Source: Myxococcaceae bacterium
GTDB lineage: Bacteria > Myxococcota > Myxococcia > Myxococcales > Myxococcaceae
Direction: 5' to 3'
DNA: 64,000 bases
NCBI GenBank assembly: GCA_016793095.1
Contig: JAEUJQ010000034.1
Location: forward strand, 1 to 64,000
A program made the translations under genes and the position numbers. The notes under the pieces are model-generated. The model had not been told where the DNA came from, ran no database searches, and was given only the letters and a program-made list of their open reading frames with translations. Positions within the stretch are counted from its first letter, which is position 1. Every line of letters begins with the position of its first letter. Positions 7,650-16,637 of the stretch are shown here, in pieces.

Positions 7650-8564
7650 ATGTTGCTTCAGCTCCTGCTCGCCGCCACCCCGTTCCCGCCACCTGCTCCG
7701 ACCGCGCTCGAGAACTGCGCCCGCGCCGCCTGCACCAGCGCTGACGACGTGCGCGTCTGCAAGTGCCTCGCCCCCTCGGCCCAGGCCCTCGATCTGATCG
7801 TGGTCGATCGCCCCGGGGAGCGCCGGGTGATGTGGGCCACGACGAGCCACCTCGGCGAGGTGACCGACTTCCGCGTGCACCGGGCCGAGCTCGACGCCGA
7901 CGGCGCAGAGGAGCTGCTCGTCGCCAGCGTGATGAGCGAGTCGGCTGGCATGGCGATCCGCTCCTGGTCCGTGTCGATCGTCGATGGGAAGGAAGACGTC
8001 GCCGTTCACTTCGTGGCCCACGACTTCGGCGTGGACGCGCTCAAGGCAACGACGCTGCTCGTCACCGAGTGGACGTGGCAGGACCTCGAGAAGGACAAGG
8101 CGCTCTTCTTCGTGGGTCGCGAGTACGGGTACCGCGCGGGCGCGCTCGTGCCCACGAAAGCGCCCGTGCTGCGGCGGCGGTACACCCCCGACTTCGAGAA
8201 GGAGCGGCTGGCGGCGCTCGAGAGGTCGCCCGACCGCACGCTGCCGGGCCGGCAGTTCCTCGCCCATGCCTCGACGACGAAGGGCGCCGACGAGCCCCCC
8301 AGAGCGCACCGCCTCGGTACCATCAAAGCAGTCACCCGCGACGAGCCTGAGTACGGCGTGCACGCAGAGGACGCTCAGGGCCTGCTGATCGGCTTCTCGT
8401 CCGATGGAGACGAGGGGCCCGTGCTGCGCCTGGGCGAGCTGAAGAGCAAGCGCCTGTTCCCGCTGCGCTACTGGCCGAAGGACCTCGAGACGCTGCTCCT
8501 CGGCCACCACGTGCTGATGGGGTTGAACGAGACCGAGCCGACCGGGGTCGTCTTCGTCCAGTGA
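7650..8564 (+). CDS. Exported protein of unknown function (304 aa)
   Basis: Seen: ATG 7650 with GAGGGAG at 7634-7640. A short hydrophobic start (LLQLLLAATPF) suggests a signal peptide, followed by a Cys cluster (NCARAACTSADDVRVCKC) and a globular part with an FG-GAP-like stretch (RAELDADGAEELLVASV). I do not recognise a family. The 3' end is 9 bp from the convergent PilZ gene. A short palindrome (GATGCCGGGCATC) lies upstream at about 7600-7612. Confidence 0.7.
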   Translation: MLLQLLLAATPFPPPAPTALENCARAACTSADDVRVCKCLAPSAQALDLIVVDRPGERRVMWATTSHLGEVTDFRVHRAELDADGAEELLVASVMSESAGMAIRSWSVSIVDGKEDVAVHFVAHDFGVDALKATTLLVTEWTWQDLEKDKALFFVGREYGYRAGALVPTKAPVLRRRYTPDFEKERLAALERSPDRTLPGRQFLAHASTTKGADEPPRAHRLGTIKAVTRDEPEYGVHAEDAQGLLIGFSSDGDEGPVLRLGELKSKRLFPLRYWPKDLETLLLGHHVLMGLNETEPTGVVFVQ

Positions 8565-8573
8565 TCGTCTGGC

Positions 8574-9284
8574 TCACTTCGTCTGCAGGGCGTCTTTCCC
8601 GAACGCGAGCCTGGCGATCCACGGGGGCTGCGGCAGCGCCTTCAGGGTCAGCAGATCATCCAGCATCGTCGCCGCCGCTGGAGAGAGGTTCGAGAAGTGC
8701 ACGCCCACGCGGCCGGGCACGGCCTTCGTCTGATCAGGCTCGATCACCCAGATGATCTGCCCGTGCGCGGCGAGCTGCCCGGTGGTGAGCCGCATCTGCA
8801 CCAGCGCCGGCATGCCGACGCGGATGTGAGCGGGCAGGGTGCCGCCTTCCACGTCCAGCCCCATGCCCCCGCGTGACAGATCGCGGATGCGGTAGACGGG
8901 CGAGTCGGCGCGGTTCTCGGTCGCGCGCACGTGCAGCGGCACCCGGGCCGCGCGTCGGCGCTTGTCGGCCGTCGTCGCCTCGAAGATGCGCTTCAAGACC
9001 GCGTCGAGGCCCTGCCGGTTGCGCGGCGGCTCATAGCGGATGTGCAGGACGTACTTGCCGGGCGACGTCTCGGTCACCGTCTGCACGGTCCCGTTGACCT
9101 CGACGCTTTCTTTGACGCCCACGCTCTTCAGCTCGAAGACGAACTTCGTGCCGACCGGAACCGTCCGCTTCGCTTCGATGCGCACCCCGCCGCGGCCGAC
9201 GCTCTTGGTCAGCTCGCCCAGCAGCGTCTCGGGGGTCTTGTACCCGACTTTGAGGCGGATCGGCCCGCCGGACGGTGGTGACAC
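8574..9284 (-). CDS. Two-domain PilZ protein
   Basis: Seen: 236 aa from GTG 9284. Residues about 8-95 form a PilZ-like beta barrel without the c-di-GMP motifs (TKSVGRGGVRI). Residues about 108-220 are a second PilZ domain with RRRAARVPL (RxxxR) and RDLSRGGMGL (DxSxxG), the classic c-di-GMP-binding pair. PilZ proteins transmit c-di-GMP signals to motility, polysaccharide export or transcription. No signal peptide. The start is uncertain because no ribosome site is well placed. It is divergent from the dcw cluster. Confidence 0.82.
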   Translation of the reverse strand: MSPPSGGPIRLKVGYKTPETLLGELTKSVGRGGVRIEAKRTVPVGTKFVFELKSVGVKESVEVNGTVQTVTETSPGKYVLHIRYEPPRNRQGLDAVLKRIFEATTADKRRRAARVPLHVRATENRADSPVYRIRDLSRGGMGLDVEGGTLPAHIRVGMPALVQMRLTTGQLAAHGQIIWVIEPDQTKAVPGRVGVHFSNLSPAAATMLDDLLTLKALPQPPWIARLAFGKDALQTK

Positions 9285-9402
9285 AGGGTGGGGGCCTACT
9301 TCACCTCAAGGCCGTGCACACGCCGTCATTTCGGCGTCGCCAGGCGATCCCGCCCAACGCTCACCCGCCCCTACGATTCGCTACAGGCTGGATCATCGTT
9401 TC

Positions 9403-9431
9403 TTGACCGCACTCGCAACGGCCCGTAATTT
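9403..9431 (+). promoter_or_regulatory. Candidate promoter of the dcw cluster
   Basis: TTGACC at 9403-9408 and TAATTT at 9426-9431 are 17 bp apart, in an AT-enriched patch of an otherwise GC-rich gap between the PilZ gene and mraZ. The predicted transcript would start near 9438, leaving a leader of about 95 nt. The -10 matches only half the consensus. Confidence 0.4.
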
Positions 9432-9440
9432 CGCCGGCGA

Positions 9441-9463
9441 AGTGGCAAGAAGTGGTAACTGGC
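9441..9463 (+). promoter_or_regulatory. Candidate MraZ operator repeats
   Basis: AGTGGCAAGA is followed directly by AGTGGTAACT and then GGCGG, giving TGG boxes at 9443, 9453 and 9460; a further AGTGGCATGA lies at 9492-9501. MraZ of other bacteria binds TGGG-type boxes spaced about 10 bp in its own promoter. The position just downstream of the predicted start fits autorepression. The boxes deviate from TGGGA. Confidence 0.4.
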
Positions 9464-9532
9464 GGATCAGAATCCCATTCATCGCGCAGTGAGTGGCATG
9501 AAGGGGTCGTCGCCGAGCAAGGCGGGCCGAGC

Positions 9533-9985
9533 GTGTTCCGGGGCGTCTACGAGCATCAGATCGACGCGAAGGGGCGAACGAGCTTCCCGGCGAAGCTGCG
9601 CGAGGTGCTCGTCGGCCAGTACGACGAGCGGCTGATCGTCACCACGTCGCTCGACGCCTGCCTCCACTGCTACCCGGTGAAGGAGTGGGAGCAGCTCGAG
9701 GCCGCCCTCGCCCGGCGCAACCCGATGGAGCCCGGCGTGAAGTCGCTGCTGCGGCTCTACGTCGCGCCCGCGCAAGAGGTGCAGCTCGACAAGCTGGGCC
9801 GGGTGCTGGTGCCACCGACGCTCCGGTCGCACGCGCACCTCGACAAGGACGTCATCTGGGCCGGCATGGTGAAGGTGATCGAGCTCTGGTCGAGGGCCGG
9901 CTGGGAGGCTGCCCAGGCCGAGGCTCGCACCACCGCCGACTCCGCCGACGTGATGCGGGTGCTGACCGAGCTGAGGCAGGGCTGA
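9533..9985 (+). CDS. mraZ: Transcriptional regulator MraZ
   Basis: Seen: 150 aa from GTG 9533, beginning [18 protein letters not shown], the standard first SpoVT/AbrB-type motif. A second copy follows with [19 protein letters not shown]. MraZ is a DNA-binding ring protein that controls the dcw promoter, and it is the usual first gene. Upstream in-frame sequence could extend the N-terminus, but the family start is at FRG. The spacing to the STAS gene is 35 bp. Confidence 0.95.
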   Translation: MFRGVYEHQIDAKGRTSFPAKLREVLVGQYDERLIVTTSLDACLHCYPVKEWEQLEAALARRNPMEPGVKSLLRLYVAPAQEVQLDKLGRVLVPPTLRSHAHLDKDVIWAGMVKVIELWSRAGWEAAQAEARTTADSADVMRVLTELRQG

Positions 9986-10020
9986 CTTTCTCGAATGGGA
10001 CTGAACGAGGGGAACGAACG

Positions 10021-10422
10021 ATGAGCGAGCTGGCGACGATGGACGTGATGCGGACCTCCCTGGCCGGCAGCGCCAAGCCGGTCGCCCGCCCGAAGGCGAT
10101 GACGATGGTGATCGACGGCGAGATCGGCCGCCATGAGATGTCGGAGATCGGCGAGATGCTCGCGCGCCTGTCGATGGACGGCGTCACCGACCTGGTGATG
10201 GACCTGCAGGGCGTCACGCACCTCGACTATCGCGGCGTGCCTTCCCTCGTGCGGCGCGCCGAGGTGTTCCGCAAGCTGGGCGGCGACATCAAGATCGCCG
10301 GCCTGTCGTCCTACCTCTTCACCATCTTCCAGGCGGCCGGCGCCCACGGCGCCTTCGACTTCTTCGCCGACGTGTCCGATGCGCAGCGGGCGTTCCGCGA
10401 CGCGGTGATGGTGCAGGGCTGA
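10021..10422 (+). CDS. STAS-domain protein inside the dcw cluster
   Basis: Seen: 133 aa from ATG 10021 with GAGGGGA upstream. A short N-terminal tail precedes a STAS (anti-sigma-factor antagonist) fold: VIDGEIGRHEM, LVMDLQGVTHLDYRGVPSLVRR, then GGDIKIAGLSSYLFTIFQAAGA. The position where SpoIIAA-type proteins carry the phosphorylated Ser (usually DSSG) reads LDYRG, so classical partner-kinase switching is unlikely. It lies between mraZ and rsmH with a 1-bp gap to rsmH, so it is co-transcribed with division genes. Its role is unknown; a scaffold or adaptor is possible. Confidence 0.85.
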   Translation: MSELATMDVMRTSLAGSAKPVARPKAMTMVIDGEIGRHEMSEIGEMLARLSMDGVTDLVMDLQGVTHLDYRGVPSLVRRAEVFRKLGGDIKIAGLSSYLFTIFQAAGAHGAFDFFADVSDAQRAFRDAVMVQG

Positions 10423-10423
10423 C

Positions 10424-11335
10424 GTGTCGTTCACGCACCTCACCGTCTTGAAGGACGAGGTGGTGCGGCTGTTCTCGCAGAGGGGCGCTCAGGTGATCGT
10501 CGACGGTACGCTCGGAGGTGGAGGTCACAGCGAGGCGCTCCTCGAGGCGGGTTGCTCCGTCATCGGGGTGGACCGTGATCCCCACGCGCTCGAGGCGGCC
10601 ACCGCGCGGCTGGCGCGCTTCGGGTCGCGGTTCCGTGCGGTGAAGGGCGAGTTCGGTCAGGTGGGCGCGCTCATCGACGCGCCGGTGGGGGGCCTGGTGC
10701 TCGACCTCGGCGTCTCGTCGCCCCAGCTCGACACGCCGGCGCGCGGCTTCAGCTTCCAGCACGACGGGCCGCTCGACATGCGCATGGGCGACGAGGGCGA
10801 GACCGCCGCCGACCTGATCGCCCGCCTGCCCGAGGCCGAGCTGGCCGACGTCATCTACCAGCTCGGCGAGGAGCGCTTCTCACGGCCCATCGCCCGCGAG
10901 CTCAAGGCGGCCCAGCCCAGGACGACGGCCGCAGCGGTCGACGCCATCAAGCGCGCCGTGCCCCGCCGCGCGTGGCCGAAGGACGTGCACGTCGCCACCC
11001 GCACCTTCCAGGCGCTGCGCATCGCGGTGAACCACGAGCTCGAGCAGCTCGACGCCGCGCTATCGGCCCTGCCCACGCTGCTCGCCCCCGGTGGCGTGGC
11101 CGCCATCATCAGCTTCCACTCCCTCGAAGACCGGGCCGTGAAGCAGGCGTTCAAGCGCCTCTGCGGCGAGGTGGACGACGCGCCGAAGGGCCTGCCCATC
11201 CCAAGCCGCGCCGTCGCCACCTTCGAGCCGCTCACCAGGAAGCCCATCGTCGCCACCGACGCCGAGGTGGCCCACAACCCCCGCGCCCGCAGCGCGAAGC
11301 TGCGCGCGGTCCAGAAGCTCGGAGCGCAGCCATGA
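10424..11335 (+). CDS. rsmH: 16S rRNA (cytosine(1402)-N4)-methyltransferase RsmH
   Basis: Seen: 303 aa from GTG 10424. SAM-binding motif VDGTLGGGGHSEALL (about residues 26-40), GVDRDPHAL, LDLGVSSPQLD, and the conserved RGFSFQHDGPLDMRM and SFHSLEDRAVK motifs. It methylates C1402 of 16S rRNA. Standard second enzyme of dcw clusters. Its stop overlaps the ftsL start as ATGA. Confidence 0.97.
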   Translation: MSFTHLTVLKDEVVRLFSQRGAQVIVDGTLGGGGHSEALLEAGCSVIGVDRDPHALEAATARLARFGSRFRAVKGEFGQVGALIDAPVGGLVLDLGVSSPQLDTPARGFSFQHDGPLDMRMGDEGETAADLIARLPEAELADVIYQLGEERFSRPIARELKAAQPRTTAAAVDAIKRAVPRRAWPKDVHVATRTFQALRIAVNHELEQLDAALSALPTLLAPGGVAAIISFHSLEDRAVKQAFKRLCGEVDDAPKGLPIPSRAVATFEPLTRKPIVATDAEVAHNPRARSAKLRAVQKLGAQP

Positions 11336-11652
11336 GCGTCGTGATCGAAGCCCGCAACCGGGGCGGCCTGCCGCTCTCGGTGATCCTCGGTGAGATCCTG
11401 CCCGCGGCGCTGGCCGTGTCGCTCCTCGCGCTCGTCGGCATCATCCACGTCACCTCGCGGGTCCTGGTCGTCTCGCAGGGCTACGAGCTGTCGCGCCTCG
11501 ACACCCACAGCACCGAGCTGATGCGTGAGAACGATCGCCTGAAGCTCGAGCTCGCCACCTTGAAGGGGCCCTCGAAGCTCGAGGCGGTGGCGCGCGCGAA
11601 GCTGGGCATGGTGACGCCGTCGGCGGCGCAGGTCTTCCACGTCAAGAAGTGA
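11332..11652 (+). CDS. ftsL: Cell division protein FtsL
   Basis: Seen: 106 aa from ATG 11332: short cytoplasmic tail, one transmembrane segment (about 20-42) and a coiled coil (STELMRENDRLKLELATLK), the FtsL/DivIC layout. It sits between rsmH and ftsI with 4-nt overlaps on both sides. Sequence conservation in the family is low, so the call rests on topology and place. FtsL links FtsB/FtsQ to FtsWI activation. Confidence 0.85.
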   Translation: MSVVIEARNRGGLPLSVILGEILPAALAVSLLALVGIIHVTSRVLVVSQGYELSRLDTHSTELMRENDRLKLELATLKGPSKLEAVARAKLGMVTPSAAQVFHVKK

Positions 11653-13694
11653 AGCGAGCGTTCATGCGCGACTTGAAGAACCACCAGCCGCAGGTCGAGG
11701 CCCCCACGAGGTGGATGCGCGTGCGCGTGTCGCTGGTGGGCTTCGTCTTCGTCGCGCTGCTGGGCGGCATGTTCGCGCGCGCCGTGAACCTGCAGATCCA
11801 CCAGCGCGAGCGCCTGCAGGGCATGGCGCAGGACCAGTACCTGCGCGAGCTCGAGATCCCCGCGCGCCGCGGTGACATCTTCGATCGCCGCGGCACGCCG
11901 CTCGCGCAGAGCGTCGACGTGGACTCCATCTGGGTCGATCCCTCGATGCTCACCGACGCGCGCGACGTCGCGAAGAAGCTCTCGAAGGCGCTCCAGGTCG
12001 ATCAGAAGGACCTGCTCGAGCGCTTCGCGAAGGGCCGCCGCTTCGCGTGGGTGAAGCGCCAGGTGACGCAGACCGAGGTCGAGAAGGTGAAGGCGCTCGG
12101 CCTGTCCGGCTTCGGGTTCACCAAGGAGCCGCGCCGCTTCTACCCGCAGCGCGAGCTCGCCGCGCACGTGATCGGGTTGGTCGGCACCGACTCCCATGGC
12201 CTCGACGGCCTCGAGCTGTCCTTCGAGGACGAGCTGTCGGGAGACAAGGCCCGCCGCGCCTCGGTGCGTGACGCGAAGGGCCGCAAGGTGCTCACCGACG
12301 GCGTCGAAGACCCGCTGTCTCGTCAGGGGGCATCGGTGACGCTCACGCTCGATCGCCACCTCCAGTACGTCACCGAGAAGGCGCTGCTCAAGGCCGTGGA
12401 GGACGCGAAGGCGGTGGCGGGCATGGCGGTGGTGCTCGACCCGAAGACCGGCGAGCTGCTCGCCGTCGCCAACGCGCCGCGCTTCAACCCGAACGCCCCC
12501 CAGGGCGTCACCGCCGACGCTCTCCGCAACCGGTCCGTCACCGACGCGTTCGAGCCCGGCTCCACCTTCAAGGCCTTCGTGATCGCCCGCGCGCTCGAGG
12601 ACAAGGTGATCGCCGAGAACACGACGTTCCACTGCGAGAACGGCAACTGGGCGGTGGGGCGGCACGTGGTGCATGACACCCACCCCTGGGGCGCGCTCGA
12701 CACCCGCGGCATCCTGCAGGTGTCGTCGAACATCTGCGCCGCGAAGGTGGGGCAGAAGCTGGGCCGCGAGACGCTCGTGGACACCTGGCAGCGCTTCGGC
12801 TTCGCGGAGCGCGTGGGCCTCGGGCTGCCAGGGGAGGCGAAGGGCGTCGTCCCCTTCCCGCGCGCCGAGATCGCGCTGGCGACGCAGAGCTTCGGCCAGG
12901 GCCTCACCGCCTCGCCGCTGCAGGTGGCCGCCGCCTACGGCGCGCTCGCGAACAAGGGTGTCTTGATGAAGCCGTACGTGGTGGCGAAGGTGGTCGACGC
13001 CGACGGGCTGGTGCTGCTCGAGAACCGGCCGACCGAGGTGCGCCGCGTCGTCTCCCCGAAGACCGCCGGCACCGTCGTCGCGATGCTCGAGAGCGTGGTG
13101 GAGAAGGGCGGCACCGCGCCCAGGGCGCGCATGGACGCGTACCGAGTGGCCGGCAAGACAGGCACCGCGCAGAAGGTGGACCCGGTGGCGAAGGGGTACT
13201 CCGACAAGCGCTTCTCGAGCTTCGTCGGCATGGTCCCCGCGGAGGACCCCCGCGTCGTCATCGCCGTCTTCATCGACGAGCCGAAGACGGACGTCTACGG
13301 CGGCCTCGTCGCCGCCCCCGCGTTCAAGGAGATCGCCGAGGTCGCCATGCCCCACCTGGCGGTGCCACCCTCGCGCGCGATCCCCGTCACCTCCGAGCCC
13401 GTCGTGCAGCGGCCCGAGCTGCCCCAGCGCCCCGAGAAGTCCGCCGTCGTCGCCGCCATCGAGCGCCTCGACGCCGTCACCGAGGCGCCCGCCGCCGGCG
13501 CCGTTCGCGTGCCCGATCTCACCGGGCAGAGCGGCCGCACCGCCGTCGCGCAGGCCCTCACCGTGGCTCTGGAGCCTCGCCTCGTCGGCTCCGGGCGGGT
13601 CGTCGCCCAGTCCCCCGCGCCGGGAAGCCTCGTCGAGAAGGGCGCCCGCATCACCCTGGAGCTGGCAGGCAACTTGCCCTCTGTCACCCGTTGA
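11649..13694 (+). CDS. ftsI: Septal peptidoglycan transpeptidase FtsI (PBP) with PASTA domain
   Basis: Seen: 681 aa from GTG 11649. N-terminal membrane anchor (about 25-47), dimerisation domain with RRGDIFDRRG, and transpeptidase motifs SxxK in GSTFK (Ser about 305), SxN in VSSNICA and KTG in AGKTGTAQ (about 501). The last 60 residues (VRVPDLTGQSGRTAVAQAL onwards) form one PASTA domain, which binds muropeptide or beta-lactam rings. PASTA on the division PBP is familiar from SpoVD/PBP2x and also seen in Deltaproteobacteria-type FtsI. It cross-links septal wall with FtsW. Confidence 0.95.
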   Translation: MKRAFMRDLKNHQPQVEAPTRWMRVRVSLVGFVFVALLGGMFARAVNLQIHQRERLQGMAQDQYLRELEIPARRGDIFDRRGTPLAQSVDVDSIWVDPSMLTDARDVAKKLSKALQVDQKDLLERFAKGRRFAWVKRQVTQTEVEKVKALGLSGFGFTKEPRRFYPQRELAAHVIGLVGTDSHGLDGLELSFEDELSGDKARRASVRDAKGRKVLTDGVEDPLSRQGASVTLTLDRHLQYVTEKALLKAVEDAKAVAGMAVVLDPKTGELLAVANAPRFNPNAPQGVTADALRNRSVTDAFEPGSTFKAFVIARALEDKVIAENTTFHCENGNWAVGRHVVHDTHPWGALDTRGILQVSSNICAAKVGQKLGRETLVDTWQRFGFAERVGLGLPGEAKGVVPFPRAEIALATQSFGQGLTASPLQVAAAYGALANKGVLMKPYVVAKVVDADGLVLLENRPTEVRRVVSPKTAGTVVAMLESVVEKGGTAPRARMDAYRVAGKTGTAQKVDPVAKGYSDKRFSSFVGMVPAEDPRVVIAVFIDEPKTDVYGGLVAAPAFKEIAEVAMPHLAVPPSRAIPVTSEPVVQRPELPQRPEKSAVVAAIERLDAVTEAPAAGAVRVPDLTGQSGRTAVAQALTVALEPRLVGSGRVVAQSPAPGSLVEKGARITLELAGNLPSVTR

Positions 13695-13726
13695 AGGCCC
13701 GGACTCCGCGGCCAGAAGGACACGCG

Positions 13727-15220
13727 ATGAAGCTCACCGAAGTGCTGGCGGGAGTCGCAACCGAGCCGGTCGCCTCGTCGAAGGCGAAGGTCGAGGTGTC
13801 CGGCCTCTCGACGGACTCCCGCGAGGTGAAGGCGGGCGATCTCTTCATCGCCGTGCCCGGGACGACCGCTGACGGCACGCAGTTCGTCCGCGCGGCCGTC
13901 GAGAAGGGGGCGGTCGCGGTGCTCTCGGAGAAGCCCGTGCCCGGCGTGCAGGTGCCCCTCTTCATCACCCCCTCGTCCCGAAAGGCCGTCGCCCTGGTCG
14001 CGGGCAACTTCTTCGGGAACCCGGCGCGTGAGCTCTCGCTGCTCGGCGTCACGGGCACCAACGGCAAGACGACGACCGCCTGGCTGCTCGAGAGCATCAT
14101 GACGGCGGGCGGCTCGGTGTGCGGCCTCTTCGGCACCATCGAGGTGCGGTTCCAGGGGCGCCGGCGCGACCCGACCCACACCACGCCAGACCCGATCCAG
14201 CTGCACCGCACCTTCCGCGAGATGCTCGACGCGGGCGTGGACACGGTGGTGATGGAGGTCTCGAGCCACGCGCTGTCGCAGGACCGGGTGCACGGCCTCA
14301 CCTTCCGCGCGGCGGGCTTCACCAACCTCTCGCGCGATCACCTCGACTTCCACAAGGACATGGAGGCCTACTTCCAGGCGAAGCGGCGCCTCTTCACCGA
14401 GAACCTCTCGCCCGGCGGCGTGGCGGTGGTGAACGGCGACGACACGTACACCAACCGCATCTACAGCGAGCTGCGCGGCCAGAAGCGCATGGCGTGGAAG
14501 TTCTCGGCGAAGGGCAACGGCGAGGTGAGCTGCGGGGCCGTCGAGCTCACGACCAGCGGCATCAAGGCGACCCTCAAGACGCCGGCTGGCGACATTCCGA
14601 TCAAGAGCCAGCTCGTCGGCGCCCACAACCTCGACAACATCCTCACCGCGGCGGGCATCGCGCTGGCCGCCGGGGCCTCCCGGCGCGACGTGCAGGACGG
14701 CGTCGAGCGCGTCACCCGCGTGCCCGGCCGCATGGAGCGCCTCTCGGCGCGCGGCGTCACCGTGCTGGTGGACTACGCGCACACCGACGACGCCCTGACG
14801 CGCGCCATCGACTCCGCGCGCCACGTCACGAAGGGCAAGCTCCTCGTCGTCTTCGGCTGCGGCGGCGATCGCGACTCCGGCAAACGCCCGCTGATGGGCG
14901 AGGCGGCGGCGATGGCCGATCTGCCCATCGTCACGTCCGACAACCCCCGCGGCGAGGACCCCGACGACATCATCAGCGAGATCCTGCCCGGCCTCGAGAA
15001 GGGCGGGCTGCGTCGCATGAGCGCCGCGAAGGCCCGCACCGGCGAGAAGGGCTACCTCGTCGAGGCCGATCGGCGGGCGGCCATCAGCACGGCCATCTCG
15101 CTCGCGAAGGAGAACGACACGGTGCTGATCGCCGGCAAGGGCCATGAGGCGTACCAGGAACAGAACGGCGTGAAGTCGCCGTTCGACGATCTCGAGGAGG
15201 CGCGCAAGGCCCTGGGCTGA
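13727..15220 (+). CDS. murE: UDP-MurNAc-tripeptide synthetase MurE (meso-DAP type)
   Basis: Seen: 497 aa. ATG 13727 has AGAAGGA at 13714-13720; an upstream TTG at 13691 is open but not needed. ATP-binding GVTGTNGKTTT near residue 106, TTPDP, MEVSSHAL, VDYAHTDDAL, and DNPRGEDP near residue 405. DNPR marks the meso-diaminopimelate-adding class, so this organism should have DAP-type peptidoglycan. Adds residue 3 of the stem peptide. Confidence 0.97.
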   Translation: MKLTEVLAGVATEPVASSKAKVEVSGLSTDSREVKAGDLFIAVPGTTADGTQFVRAAVEKGAVAVLSEKPVPGVQVPLFITPSSRKAVALVAGNFFGNPARELSLLGVTGTNGKTTTAWLLESIMTAGGSVCGLFGTIEVRFQGRRRDPTHTTPDPIQLHRTFREMLDAGVDTVVMEVSSHALSQDRVHGLTFRAAGFTNLSRDHLDFHKDMEAYFQAKRRLFTENLSPGGVAVVNGDDTYTNRIYSELRGQKRMAWKFSAKGNGEVSCGAVELTTSGIKATLKTPAGDIPIKSQLVGAHNLDNILTAAGIALAAGASRRDVQDGVERVTRVPGRMERLSARGVTVLVDYAHTDDALTRAIDSARHVTKGKLLVVFGCGGDRDSGKRPLMGEAAAMADLPIVTSDNPRGEDPDDIISEILPGLEKGGLRRMSAAKARTGEKGYLVEADRRAAISTAISLAKENDTVLIAGKGHEAYQEQNGVKSPFDDLEEARKALG

Positions 15221-15233
15221 CCGCGAACCGACG

Positions 15234-16634
15234 ATGGCTGTCCGCTTCTCCGACTCTCAGGTGTGCAACGCGACCGGCGCCAGGAAGACGCGCGCGGGCG
15301 GACGGGCCTCGTTCGACGCCGTGTGCACCGACAGCCGGCAGCTCGTGAAGGGCTGCCTCTTCGTCGCGCTCAAAGGAGAGACGTTCGACGCCCACGACTA
15401 CCTCGCGCAGGCCGTCGACGCCGGCGCCGCGGGCGTCATCGTCGAGGCCGGTCGCACCGCCGCGCTCGCCGGGAAGGACGTCACCGTCTTCGAGGTGAAG
15501 GACACACTCCACGCCCTCGGTCGCCTCGGGCGCGCCCACCGCGATCGCTTCAGCTTCCCCATCGGCGCGGTCACCGGCTCGAACGGCAAGACGACGACGA
15601 AGGAGCTGATCGCCTCGATCCTGCAGACGCGCGGCCCCGCGCTGAAGACGCACGGCAACCTGAACAACGAGGTGGGCGTGCCGCTCACGCTGTTCGGCCT
15701 CGAGCCGCGACAGGTCGCGGCGATCATCGAGCTGGGCATGAACCACCCCGGAGAGATCGGCCGGCTGACGGACATCGCCCGGCCCGACGCGGGCCTGATC
15801 ACCGTCGTCCAGCCCGCGCACCTCGAGGGCGTCGGGTCGATCGAGGGCGTGGCGCTCGCGAAGGGAGAGCTCTTCGAGGGCCTCGCCCCCCGCGCGACCG
15901 CGGTCGTCAACCTGGACGATCACCGCGTGGCCGCACAGGCGAAGCGCGCGAAGGGGCCGACGCTCTCGTGGGGCCGCGCTGACGCCGCTGACGTGCGCCT
16001 GGTGTCGGTCTCGACGCAGGGCCGCGACGGACTGGCGCTCACCATCTCGGCGCGTGGGCAGACGGTGCCCGTGGCGCTCCGCCTCGTCGGCGACCACAAC
16101 GCGATGAACGCGACCGGAGCCTTCGCGATGGGCCTCGCGCTCGGCTACTCCATCGAGGAGTGCGTGCGCGGGCTCGAGTCGGCGCAGGCCCACGCGCGCC
16201 GCCTGCAGCTCCTCGACGCGCCCAACCACGTGACGGTGGTGGACGACTGCTACAACGCAAACCCCGCCTCGATGGAGGCCGCCCTCGAGACCCTGGCCAC
16301 GCTCGCCTCGTCAGGCCGACCGGTGGCGGTGCTGGGCGACATGCTCGAGCTGGGCAGTGAGGAAGCCGCGGCGCACGCGAAGATGGGCGTCACCGCGAGC
16401 GATCGTGCGCGGCTGGTCGCCTTCTTCGGGCCCCGCATGGCGGCCGCGTGGGAGCAGGCGAGGAAGAAGCTGGGGACCGCCGCCCGGCACTTCACCGACG
16501 TGGGCGAGCTCAACGCGTGGCTCGCCGCCGAGCTGAAGTCCGGCGACGTCGTGCTGGTGAAGGGGAGCCGCGGCATGAAGCTCGAGCGCGTGGTCGACGC
16601 CCTCACTGGCCGGCCCTCGGCGGGAGGCCACTGA
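15234..16634 (+). CDS. murF: UDP-MurNAc-tripeptide-D-Ala-D-Ala ligase MurF
   Basis: Seen: 466 aa from ATG 15234, 13 bp after murE. P-loop TGSNGKTTTKEL near residue 112, NLNNEVGVPLTLF, ELGMNHPGEI, DDCYNANPASM, and the LGDMLELG motif. It adds D-Ala-D-Ala to complete the pentapeptide. The D-Ala-D-Ala ligase gene (ddl) that often lies in the cluster is not in this window. Confidence 0.97.
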   Translation: MAVRFSDSQVCNATGARKTRAGGRASFDAVCTDSRQLVKGCLFVALKGETFDAHDYLAQAVDAGAAGVIVEAGRTAALAGKDVTVFEVKDTLHALGRLGRAHRDRFSFPIGAVTGSNGKTTTKELIASILQTRGPALKTHGNLNNEVGVPLTLFGLEPRQVAAIIELGMNHPGEIGRLTDIARPDAGLITVVQPAHLEGVGSIEGVALAKGELFEGLAPRATAVVNLDDHRVAAQAKRAKGPTLSWGRADAADVRLVSVSTQGRDGLALTISARGQTVPVALRLVGDHNAMNATGAFAMGLALGYSIEECVRGLESAQAHARRLQLLDAPNHVTVVDDCYNANPASMEAALETLATLASSGRPVAVLGDMLELGSEEAAAHAKMGVTASDRARLVAFFGPRMAAAWEQARKKLGTAARHFTDVGELNAWLAAELKSGDVVLVKGSRGMKLERVVDALTGRPSAGGH

Positions 16635-16637
16635 CCG

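Noticed and set aside
9380-9386. GCTACAG upstream of mraZ as another copy of the ftsQ/ftsZ element
   Set aside because: Only 7 nt match. Several such 7-mers are expected by chance in 64 kb, and the palindrome and GCGGGG parts are missing.
11481-13355. Long antisense frame opposite ftsI
   Set aside because: Composition is His/Arg/Leu-rich noise with no family. The + strand frame is FtsI.
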